NCBI RefSeq assembly: GCF_024713975.1
Contig: NC_091098.1
Location: 20,454,816 to 20,518,815 of the forward strand
Length of the DNA: 64,000 nucleotides
Origin: Paralichthys olivaceus
Lineage: Eukaryota > Chordata > Actinopteri > Pleuronectiformes > Paralichthyidae
Direction: 5' to 3'
Shown here: positions 51,001-60,472 of the stretch, piece after piece
Position numbering within the stretch: the stretch's first letter is position 1
Layout of the letters: each line of letters begins with the position of its first letter
Made by a program: the position numbers and the translations under genes
The notes under the pieces: generated by a model
The model's input: the letters and a program-made list of their open reading frames with translations, nothing else
Told to the model about the DNA's origin: nothing
The model's database searches: none

Positions 51001-54000
51001 TCTGACAGTTGATAAAGATGGAGGTGGAAGGAGAGCAAGGAGATGATGAGAGACAAGGCGCTGACCCCTGGGATGTCCTGCTGGGACATGAGAGGACCAG
51101 GGTCAGGTGGGGCACGTCTTGGGGGTACGGTGGGGGTTGGGAAGCCGGGGTTTGGGGATGAAGACAGAGGAGGCGATGGGGATGGGGGTACACCAAACAT
51201 GTAGCCCCAACTCATGAGAACCAGATGAAGGGCAGACTGGATGACTCTCTGGGGCTCTGAGAGGAAGAGAAGGAGAAGAAAGGGGGCTCATAAAACTGTC
51301 AGAGGCCGCCTGCTTCTCTCTATCACGGCCCAGTGTGCACCAGATGCATCGCTTCTAGTGCTAGTCCTCATGAATGTTTCAATCATAAACCAACATATGT
51401 AGTGCACATCTATAGATGTGTTTAATCTGAGGCTGATCCGGAGTCTGTCAGGCTATGTCAGCTCCCCGCTAACAAGAGTTAAGAGCCTGAGAGAAACAGA
51501 TACTGGTTTTCTACCTTTTTTTTTTTTTTTTAGCAAACATGTGTTTTGTATCCATGGGAGACTGGACACCAAACGTAGAGCTTATATGAAGTCACATGAC
51601 CCCTCTGTGTCCCCCCTGCAGACATTCTATGTCTCTGCTGATTAAAGGGAGCGTGCAGACCAGCCCACGTGAATAGAAACAGCATTCTCCGTACACTGCA
51701 GACACAATGTGTATGATGATGCAAATGTATTTCATATGTACGTTTTGTTTTTCGCAGTAGAGCACGACAAGGAATTCCTCCCAGTGCGGCGGCATCACAG
51801 AGAGTTCAGATTTGACCTCTCGCGGATCCCAGAGGGGGAGACGGTCACCGCTGCTGAGTTTCGCATTTACAAAGACTTCATCCACGAACGCTACGATAAC
51901 GAGACCTTCCGCATCAGCGTCTACCAGGTGTTGGAGGAACATTCAGATAGGTGAGTATTGGTGTTTGTTTATAATAACATGAGTTTATTGTTTTGTTAAG
52001 CAGTGACTGGCTGGACTGTAAGTGAAGTGATTGTTTGGTTGATTAATCAATCCACCACTTGTCCCTTGTCCCAAAATGAAGTTTATATTTTTTGTTTTGT
52101 GAAATGCCCCAGAAACGGATGATGTGTCATTGATTTTGGTTCAAACTTTTAAGTCCCCTGCAGGATTAACTGCAACAACTTTATTAATCCCCTAAACATT
52201 TTATCTCACAACATCATTAGGTCACAATTTGTCAGATTTCAATAACAACCAAACTTCTGTAAAATGATTTCATGCATTTTAATCAGTCCAAGAAATCACA
52301 GAACTGCTGTCGTGATTTTGTCTTGTTATCGACTCACTATTTATTTATTTATTTATCAGGAACAAAGTAAAAATATTTGCATTATTAATTGTCTTTTTCG
52401 TCTTTTAACGTCTTTTTCACAGCAGATATTCACACTAGACCAAGACCCTGAAACTAAAGCCTCATGCATTACTTTACTTTAACTTTATTACTTTATTTAA
52501 TACTTATACATGTGACATGCCAAAATACATTTTGTTTTCTGAAAGTTATTTGAACAAAGGAGTTTCAAAGCATCAACTTAGTACCTGGCAATTTAGACAA
52601 TTAGTTAACTACAAATCAACATCAGTAATGAAAACCATAAATTGCAGTTCTATTCCTGAATGTTCTCTGATCTGAACATTTGGCCCCACATTCTCCATGT
52701 GGCTCATCATGAAGATGTGTACATGTCACTGTGTCCTACTCTCCTCGACCCCGCCTGAAGGTTTCTGTTGTGCAGAGGGAACAACACAGTCATTTATTCC
52801 TTTGCCAAAGACGGGCCTGGGTACATGAATGGACCAGAGCTCTGTGACACACTATCTGCCCAGTCACAAAATAGGTCGGGATACATGGAGAACAAGAGAT
52901 TTGAGTCTCCAATGGTGGATGAGTGGAAAATCCAGAGTTCAGTGGGACTGACTAGGACATGCACTGTTTCACTCACTAGTTTTCACACAGTTTTTTCCTC
53001 TTTCACAGCTGTGTTTTTTTCTCTCTCCCTCTCTCTCTCTCTCTCTTTGGCTTTCTGGCTCTCCCACAAAATTCCAGCCAGTGATGGACTGTGCATAGTG
53101 TATGAAAGGACTGGTCGTTTATAAAGCCATTATTGTCAATTAAGAAAACGAAGTGTTCCCCTGGGCCTCACCATCTGGAGCCCTCTCTCCCCACCTCCCT
53201 CCCTGACTTGCTTTCTTGCTCCATCTCTCTCTCTTTGTTTCACTCCGTCACACTCTGCTGACTCCCTCTCTCCCCTCCATTGCTTTGCTTTGCGCTCCGG
53301 TCACTTAGCTTTACACTGTCAGGTGGTTCCAACCTATCTTTTGTAATTGTGCATATAATCCCTGTTGACTCATGTTCTTCTCTGACTTCAAGTGTGAACT
53401 TTTATTGTCGTGTTCCTCTCCAGAGAGTCCGATCTGTTCCTGCTGGACTCGCGGGTGATCTGGGCAGCAGAGGAGGGCTGGTTGGTGTTCGACGTGACAG
53501 CCACCAGTAACCACTGGGTCCTGAACCCGGGCAGGAACCTGGGGCTACAGCTCGCGCTGGAGAGCACAAACGGTGAGATTCACTCAGATCAGTGTCGTCC
53601 TCAGCATGTAGAACACTACAGATGACAAAGTTACTGGTGTGATGTGTTTTGCTGCAGAAGATGAAAATAAATGGTACAAAGATCAGGAGATGAGAAACCA
53701 GATAAATGACCATGGAGAATAAACAGTGTCCCACTGACAGTGAGGTACACTGTGGTAAATGGTGTGAAATTATGAAGTACAGAAGCTAATTCAGTTAAAA
53801 AAGAAAAAAAAATGATGAACTTAATTTTTTTAGCTCAGTTATAAGGTGCTTACAAGTCAAAAAATGAGGAACTTAAGGCGAACAATTGAGTCACACAAAA
53901 TATAAGACTAAGAATGCGAGAAGATTTATTTTTAATTAATAAAGAATCTAATGATTCGAAAAGTCTAGACTAGAGGGAAAAGCATTTTACTTTAGCGCAT

Positions 54001-57000
54001 GTACAATATGAGGTTAAAAAGTTTTTAAAAGTACGGGAGAAAGTGAAGTCAGGCCACAAGTCTTTATAAAAATGTCTTTAGCATTCATTACAAGTACAAA
54101 ATTGTGATCTAAAATGGAAAATGTATTGCTAGATTGGCCTAGTGCAATTTCAAATATGGAGACGAATACGACTTTGTACTCTAACGGGAGTAAATGCAAT
54201 TAGTTGCCTTCTTCTTTGAGGTGAACCACACTGAAACCATAAAAAACTACAGAGTACAATAAAACCTCACAACCATCAGATTATCATATTCTTCAGACAG
54301 ACCCAATATAACTGTATAATGTGGAGTTGATGGATATTGTTGGATATGATCAAACAAACATTGACGTCTGCATCGCTCCGATGTTGTGACTGAAAGGCCA
54401 AACAATCATGTGAAAGATAAATAGGCCCCACTCCTCCTTATCATTCATCATCAGTCATCCGTTGTACCCTCAGCATCATTAGCAGGCATGCAGAAAAATA
54501 CGCTGCGTCACTGTAAAGATAACATCTCAGTGTTCGTCACTCGGTAAACTTCATCAACAAAATATTATCTGTCACAGGACGGCAGGATGTTACACGTTAC
54601 TTGAGAAAAACAGGCACTGTGTTGCTCTCGTGTTTTGGGAGGGGTGTGTGCGGGAGGTTGTATCCATGAGTGTGTGTTTGTGTGTGGATCGGGTACGAAG
54701 GGGGAGCATGTACAGACAGGCGCACGGGACGTCCTGTCGCCAGCAGCGACCAGAGGCCTTGATTTACCACCAAACGGTGATCAGAGAGACAGAAATTCTT
54801 CTGTGTGAGAACTGCTGGCGTGCACATGCATGCACGTGCACGAACACACCCACACAAATAGCAGATAGAGAAGCTTTGATGTTCAGTGTGCATTTGTTGA
54901 GGTGGAGAGGGGATGAGAAAAAGGGAAAGGAATTCACAGAGGAAAATCTAATTTATAAAACTGAAGCTATCATTAAAGACATGACAGAAGTGTTTGTCTT
55001 TTCTGAATAAAATCTGGATTTCTTTGACAAAACACCTGCTGAACTGTTCTCTCCCCCTGCAGGAGAGAGTATCAATCCTCGTGTGGCGGGGCTGATAGGT
55101 CGCAGTGGGCCTCAGAATAAACAGCCCTTCATGGTGGCCTTCTTCAAAGCAACCGAGGTGCACCTGCGAAGTATCCGCTCAGCGCCGGCAGGGACCAAAC
55201 AGCGTAACCCCAACCGCTCCAAAGGGGCAAAGAGCCAAGAGGCACTCAGAGTGGCCAGTGTTGCAGGTACGAGCTCAGTGCTGGTGTTTACTGCTGTACT
55301 GCTTTATTCTGGCTTTTGTTGGCCTTGCCAGGAATTCATGGAATGGGTCACAGATGACTGATGCTTGTTGGTTCATGTGAGAAAAATCTACATTTTCATG
55401 GAACACTGGCCAACACATACAGTATGAACTCATTCATGAGGCACATGTTCACAAACACACAACACATCCAACACCAACAAAAGGATGCTTTTGGAACTGA
55501 TTGGATTCTTGCACAACAAAACATGCAATGCACATTCGTCTCGGAGGTGTGAGCGCGCTCGTGTTTATGCGAAGCGCTGAAACATTACACCGTAATACTT
55601 GAGCTTCAAATACCCCTCTGCTGTTTTTGTTTATTTACTTGAGCATTACAGAGGAGTTGGGGCCAAGTTCTCTGCATGGAGGTAAGGCAGCGCAGGCTTT
55701 TATGGCAGAACACATCTGTGGTGTGCTGTGGGGCAACCGGGGCCACAACACATGGGCCAAATGGGCCTGTTTGGAACGTTGGATACCAGTGGTCTTTAAC
55801 TGGATGATGAGAACCAGTCGCTCGTGATCATTTCCAATGTGAACAGCTCTCAGGAACTAATGTACCACAGAGCCCCAGAGGTCACCAGAAAAAGAGAGAG
55901 AGCGAGAGAGAAATACTATTAGATAGAAAACAGATTATTCTTTTTTTAACACATGGATGGTGTAAAGAGAAAGGCTGAAATGAGTGTGGAGAAAGCAGAG
56001 AGAATAAATAAAAGACTCCAGTTATATAAAATGTGGCAAGCCCCCTCTTTGTGCACATCTGTTTCAGCCAGTGGAAACTCAAAGCCCAGCTGAGTGACTT
56101 CTAAGCAGGGTGGCCCATTCATTTGAAGCAATTACCAAACTGCTGCTGTATCTGGAGGTGATTTCCTTCAGCCTTTGTCTGAATGTTAATGCTTCATATG
56201 GGAACTCTGGCTGTGCTTAGATCTGGTCTATATCTCTGCCTAATTAGGGCCTGACTGTGATAAAAAGTTAATTTGGGAAAATAGCACATGTTCTGAATGT
56301 CTGTCCTTTTCTCTGTCTGTCCCTCTCCTCAGAAAACAGCAGTACTGATCAGAAGCAGGCGTGTAAGAAGCACGAGCTCTACGTCAGTTTCAGGGACCTG
56401 GGGTGGCAGGTACGGAGAGAACGACGCTTAACTGAGACGGTTTCTGATCTTATCACAGGATCCAAATTTACATCACACTAGAATCAGCCCACATATACTT
56501 TATCCCTAGGGTGTAATATCCACTTTGCAGTTTCACCTTGATTCAGTCACTAAGTCCTGGGTCAATTAGTTATAGAGTGTAAAAAAAAAGGAGAAAACAA
56601 AAAAATGGAAATCATGTCTCCATTTCCTCCAGTTGCACAAAAATGAAGCCAAAATATTCTTTCGTGCGCTGCTGATAATTTAGAGTCTGTGCAGGAGTCA
56701 AATCTGGACAGAGCAGCTGTATAAAGACCAGGTCTGACTCAGATTTGGTCCTCGGGTGCTCGAGTCCAACTTGGCTGGCTACCTGGACTCTCTGCTCCTC
56801 CGTCTCCCCTCTTGATTTCTACTTTCATCACACTTTATCATTTCCCCATCTCCACAACCTGAAATGTACCTCTGACTCCCTCCTCACTATCAGGACTGGA
56901 TCATCGCTCCAGAGGGATACGCGGCGTACTACTGCGAGGGCGAGTGCGCCTTCCCACTAAACTCCTACATGAACGCCACAAACCACGCCATTGTGCAAAC

Positions 57001-57406
57001 CCTTGTGAGTAACCAAATACGCAGGGAACAAAAAACCCAGCAGTCATGTTTAGAGTCTAATCATCTCATCAGCTGTCACGGCAGTATAGCAGATGTTGCA
57101 ACTACTGTATTTTAAAAGAACGCTTGGGACACAGGACGAAGTCGAACTTTTGGAAGTGTACAATAAAAATGTTGTTTTCCCTCACGGAGCTTCATGATTA
57201 TATTCGTTCATGGTGTAATGATGAATTCCCCATTTTCCTCGCTCTCTCTCTCCCAGGTTCATTTCATTAACCCAGAGACCGTCCCGAAGCCTTGTTGTGC
57301 CCCCACGCAGCTCCACGCCATCTCAGTGCTCTACTTTGACGACAGCTCCAACGTCATCCTCAAGAAATACCGCAACATGGTGGTCAGAGCTTGTGGCTGC
57401 CACTAG
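36795..57406 (+). CDS. bmp7: Bone morphogenetic protein 7 (TGF-beta superfamily ligand)
   Basis: Secreted ligand for BMP receptors, acting through SMAD1/5/8 in axis, kidney, eye and skeletal development. Seven coding exons: 36795-37194, 51758-51950, 53424-53572, 55063-55266, 56333-56409, 56894-57004 and 57257-57406, giving 427 residues (human 431). A hydrophobic signal peptide covers about residues 8-25. The prodomain opens with [16 protein letters not shown] and contains [16 protein letters not shown]. The convertase site RSIR/S ends at R286, leaving a mature part of 141 residues. It has the seven knot cysteines (C326, C355, C359, C391, C392, C424, C426), an N-glycosylation site at N368 (NAT) and the end RACGCH. 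The ATG is the first in frame, since upstream codons lack one. The sequence matches BMP7 more closely than BMP5, BMP6 or BMP8. Teleosts have a and b copies; I cannot assign this one. Confidence 0.96.
38493..38526. repeat. Exact 17-bp tandem duplication
   Basis: The unit CTCGCAAAGTCAAGGGC occurs twice in direct succession. Confidence 0.97.
40613..40842. mobile_element. Non-autonomous inverted-repeat element, family B, copy 1
   Basis: The left end TAAAGGTCCAGTATGTAGGA and the reverse complement of the right end, TAAAGGACCAGTGTGTAGGA, agree at 18 of 20 positions. The same termini bound the longer copy at 59479-59853. About 230 bp long with no coding capacity, it is probably an internally deleted DNA transposon relic. 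I could not assign a superfamily, and no target-site duplication is obvious. Confidence 0.75.
47860..48087. repeat. GT-rich stretch and (TG)n microsatellite in bmp7 intron 1
   Basis: Degenerate GTGT/GCAT/GTGC units at 47860-47935 are followed, after a short unique segment, by a pure (TG)n of about 36 units at 48014-48087. Confidence 0.93.
48865..49332 (+). mobile_element. Dispersed repeat family A, copy 2, interrupted
   Basis: It starts with CCCTCTGCCAAAG and ends with CCTTGGCAGGGG, which are near inverted repeats of each other, like the ends of the copy at 61455-61782. Internal landmarks such as 'ggtggaaggatgggac', 'ttttggtgcagatccc' and 'caacattttcaccaatt' are shared on the reverse strand with copies 1 and 3. 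About 150-170 bases near the right end do not belong to the family (see the nested element). Confidence 0.65.
49141..49287. mobile_element. Small nested element with TATGGACATA inverted ends
   Basis: TATGGACATA (49141-49150) and its exact reverse complement TATGTCCATA (49278-49287) bound a 147-base segment that splits repeat family A between 'aaatgtggttt' and 'ttgttgggccttgg'. The inverted ends and the clean interruption suggest an insertion, but only one copy is visible in the window. Confidence 0.45.
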
Positions 57407-57463
57407 ACTCTCGGCATCTTCACACAGACACACAACATGTATGCACACACACGCACACACACA

Positions 57464-57526
<63 letters not shown>

Positions 57527-58645
57527 TTAAGTAAAAGCTGAGAATGGATTTCAAAAACAAATTGCGTCCCACATGCATTTGATGAACGTCCTGAGTTTCC
57601 TGTGCGGGAAAAAGCTCTTGTCTCATCTTCAAGGTTTGTCCTGAGGCAGTAGACCGACGGACACACGCTGTTAGAGAGCGGATGAGCAGGGAAACGTCTC
57701 AGCCCGTAGTCTTTAGCCTTCACTCTGTGTAACTGTGTCAAAGGGCGAAGGCTGAACTTCACTCTGTGACACAACAAGAAGATTCTTGTTTTTCTTGAGC
57801 AAGAATTTCAATCAATTTTAGATTCCTCACCACAAGTACACACACATACCTACACACACGTGCACAAACACGCACACACACACACACACTCACTCACGTT
57901 TGTGCTTTCTACTGTGTATACAAGACATTTAAAGCAGTGATTGTACTGTATACTCCTTCACAGTCAGCAATATTTTGTTTATTTCAACAACTTGTTATTG
58001 TAGTTCATTCTTTTACTGTAGATTTTTATTATATATATATTTTTATGACTGAGAGACCCAGATTGAAGTTCTGAATTTCTTATATGTACAATACTGTGTA
58101 AATAATTTTTTTTCAACAAAAGTTAAAAAGCAAGAAGTGTATTTATTTCCTGAAATGTAACTTGGGTTTGTGTTTTCTCTTGTATGTAATGCCGCCTTTT
58201 TTCCTTCACTTGATGGTACACACACGCTCTGAGGAAATGAAAACAAAGTTGACGGGAAACTACTTTGACGTGAGCGTTGAGGTCAAATTCAAAGCACCTC
58301 TCTGTGTGAGCTTCACGCTGAGGGTAGAGGAGGACGTTTATGATGACTTGGACCTTTGGAAATGTCGAGATATTTCACAGGTCGTTACATAAACCTGACT
58401 CTCCTTTAAGAAAACCACAACAATCAGCTGAAGTATTGAGAAAAAAGGGAGATTTTTCAAAGCCTCTTATTCTGTGTGCAAAAAAATTTCAGGTTTATAT
58501 TCCTCTGCTGTAATACAATCTGTCATATTTAAAAAAAAAGTATATTTATTGAGAGCTGGCTAAGCTGTTTCTACATTGTGCTCCGATATCTCAAACATGT
58601 TTAACTGCTGAACTGGTACAACAATAAACTGGGAGAAAAGCAACA
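57407..58645 (+). other. bmp7: bmp7 3'UTR with poly(A) signal
   Basis: It runs from the TAG stop to AATAAA at 58623-58628. It includes a long CA microsatellite close to the stop codon and AT-rich segments such as TTTTATTATATATATA. No further exon is expected after the GCH C-terminus. Confidence 0.65.
57440..57524. repeat. (CA)n microsatellite in bmp7 3'UTR
   Basis: CA units with a few GC/TC interruptions in the first third and then about 29 pure units, starting 34 bases after the stop codon. A second, weaker CA block is at 57838-57890. Confidence 0.95.
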
Positions 58646-58796
58646 AAGCCACGCTGAGGTGTGTTGTTTGATCCGGAAGAAAAGCAGAATGAAATCGGCG
58701 AGTTGAACGAAGATACACACGACAGTTTGATGAGAGTCCCTGTTCACCTTCGATCTCCTAAGAGCTTCCACATTCAAAAACAAATGTTACCCCCTC

Positions 58797-58802
58797 TCTC
58801 TC

Positions 58803-58840
<38 letters not shown>

Positions 58841-58842
58841 AG
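58797..58842. repeat. (CT)n and (CTAT)n microsatellite
   Basis: A short CT run followed by about nine CTAT units. Confidence 0.95.
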
Positions 58843-59029
58843 TTTGTTTGTCTGTTTATTACTATTATCATAATTATAATTATTATAAGTGTCATTTGTG
58901 TGGGTATAGAGAGTAAGACAGATTTACACTGCCCTCTGCTGGATAAAACTACAAAGTGTCATTGTTAACACAGCATTATAGGGTTCATGTCTTCTTGATC
59001 TTAATTTTTGCATCATCATGTTCGGACTT

Positions 59030-59246
59030 CTATCTTAGTGAGGACACTCATTGGCATTTTGCATTCTCTTGCCCCTAACCATCCAAACTAAATGCCTGAC
59101 CCTAAAACCAAGTCTTTACCCTCAAACAGCCACTGAGACTGGACACATTTTTGGAAAGTGAGGACCAGCCAAAATGTCCTCACTCTATCGGGTCTGTGCT
59201 TAAAATGGTCCCCAGATAGTACAGGAACACACACACACACACACTT
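59030..59246. repeat. Dispersed repeat ending in a CA microsatellite
   Basis: The segment includes 'gccccta', 'aaaaccaagtctttaccctc', 'gaccagccaaaatgtcctc' and 'gtacaggaacacacac', ending in a CA run. I know this phrase order as a frequent interspersed sequence in teleost genomes. Only one copy is present here, so the call relies on recall. Confidence 0.5.
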
Positions 59247-59478
59247 TCATTTTAACAGGCTAAGCTGTGTGAGTTTCTTTACAGTGTTTAACAGAAAGAA
59301 AACAGAAACTAAATTGCAGATGTGGCACCAGGGGCTGTAGGTGTTGGATGAAAGCTTCTCGGTGTCATTAAAATATCCCAAGAAAACATAACTTAATGTA
59401 CAATTAAAGTAAATCTTTCATTACACGTGTTCTTCTGTCCACATTTATAATGTAAACCAGACTTTTTCCTCACATGAA

Positions 59479-59853
59479 CTTAAAAGTCCAGTGTGTAAGA
59501 TTTAGGTGAAAGGGAACTATTATTGGCAGAAATCTTATGTAGAATAATCCTCATGATGTTTTCACTAGTTTGTTTCATCTAAATTGTATGAATTGTAGTT
59601 TTCTTTACCCCAGAAAAGGCCCTTTATATTTAAATACTTCATATTTACATCGAGGGGACCCTCTCTACAGAGGCCGCCATGTTTTTTACATTAGTCCAGA
59701 CTGGACAAACTAAACACCTTTTGGGTTTTTATGAAAACTGAAGGCTACCACAGGTTCTTTTTCATGTTTGGAAGGAGAGGGTGATGTGAGGGGTGTTCAG
59801 CTGCAACATGTAATTTCAACACTATCCCAAAATTCTACACACTGTACCTTTAA
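59479..59853. mobile_element. Non-autonomous inverted-repeat element, family B, copy 2
   Basis: The left end TTAAAAGTCCAGTGTGTA and the reverse complement of the right end, TTAAAGGTACAGTGTGTA, form inverted termini. The internal phrases 'ctattattggcag' and 'tttcactagttt' are related to 'ctatcggtagag' and 'tttcattagttt' in the copy at 40613-40842, which lacks much of the middle. The central 'gaggccgccatgtttttt' is also typical of this family in fish, from recall. There is no coding capacity. Confidence 0.75.
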
Positions 59854-59879
59854 CCCTAACCCTCATATAGAATAACTCC

Positions 59880-60035
59880 ATAATAATAATAACAATTATA
59901 ACAATACTTTTATTTATATAACACCTTTCAAAAAAAGAAAAAAAGGGAAGGCAAGGAATACAGGAAACTGTAAAACAGCAAGGTAAGCAAAGATAAACAA
60001 ACTCAAACAAACCATTATAATAAAATAAAACATTC
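59880..60035. repeat. Dispersed repeat family C, copy 2
   Basis: An (ATA/ATT)-rich lead, then ACTTTTATTTATATAACACCT and a purine-rich tail. It resembles the shorter sequence at 20192-20262. Confidence 0.5.
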
Positions 60036-60149
60036 TCATAGATCTAATACCACATTTCTTTTTGACCCAGTGATCTGCTCGTGTATCACCTTCCTCACAC
60101 ACCTTACACGGAAATGATTGAAGTTTCTCAACGACTCAGCTATCAGCAG

Positions 60150-60194
60150 GAAACCGAAAGCATAAACTGAACTCTACGTTTCGCTTTCGCTTCC
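60150..60194 (+). promoter_or_regulatory. irf10: irf10 promoter: two ISREs and an EICE-like site
   Basis: GAAACCGAAA (60150-60159) fits the ISRE core GAAANNGAAA. On the opposite strand GGAAGCGAAAGCGAAAC (60178-60194) contains a second ISRE core, GAAAGCGAAA, and also GGAAGCGAAA, which fits the ETS-IRF composite GGAANNGAAA. They lie about 280-320 bases before the ATG, so within a likely promoter. Binding is inferred from motif only. Confidence 0.55.
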
Positions 60195-60406
60195 AGAGCG
60201 CAGCGAACTTGGTTTTACGCTCGACTGTTACGCACAGGTTTGCAAGTAGCTCCTTTTCTCTCTCTGTAACTTTGACAAACTGCAGTTATCGCTCTCATCA
60301 TCAGGCTGCTGGTTTGTGTTTAAATTCTAGACGCAGAATAAAAAAGATATTGATGACTTTTCAGCTTGTGAAGGCGAAGACGTGATCGGGCTGCGTTTCT
60401 TTGGAC

Positions 60407-60451
60407 ATGTCTCCGTCTGTGTGTGTCCGAGGTTCGACGGTGAAGCTGTAG
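60407..60451 (+). other. Short upstream open reading frame before irf10 start
   Basis: ATG at 60407 opens a 14-codon frame (MSPSVCVRGSTVKL) that stops at TAG 60449-60451, 21 bases before the irf10 ATG. It is real in sequence. Whether it is in the mature 5'UTR depends on where transcription starts. Confidence 0.4.
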
Positions 60452-60472
60452 AGACCGAGTGATGTGTTGAAG

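Larger units (their letters stand above)
37195..51757 (+). other. bmp7: Large first intron of bmp7 (14.6 kb)
   Basis: More than two thirds of the gene. Contents: a 17-bp tandem duplication at 38493-38526, a short inverted-repeat element at 40613-40842, GT-rich and (TG)n sequence at 47860-48087, dispersed repeat family A at 48865-49332 with a nested insertion, and otherwise unique-looking DNA. No coding exon was recognised on either strand. First introns of BMP genes often hold developmental enhancers. Which part might do so cannot be told without alignment. Confidence 0.7.

Noticed and set aside
59851-59863. Two telomere-like CCCTAA units
   Set aside because: Only two units beside a repeat terminus, too few to suggest an interstitial telomere.
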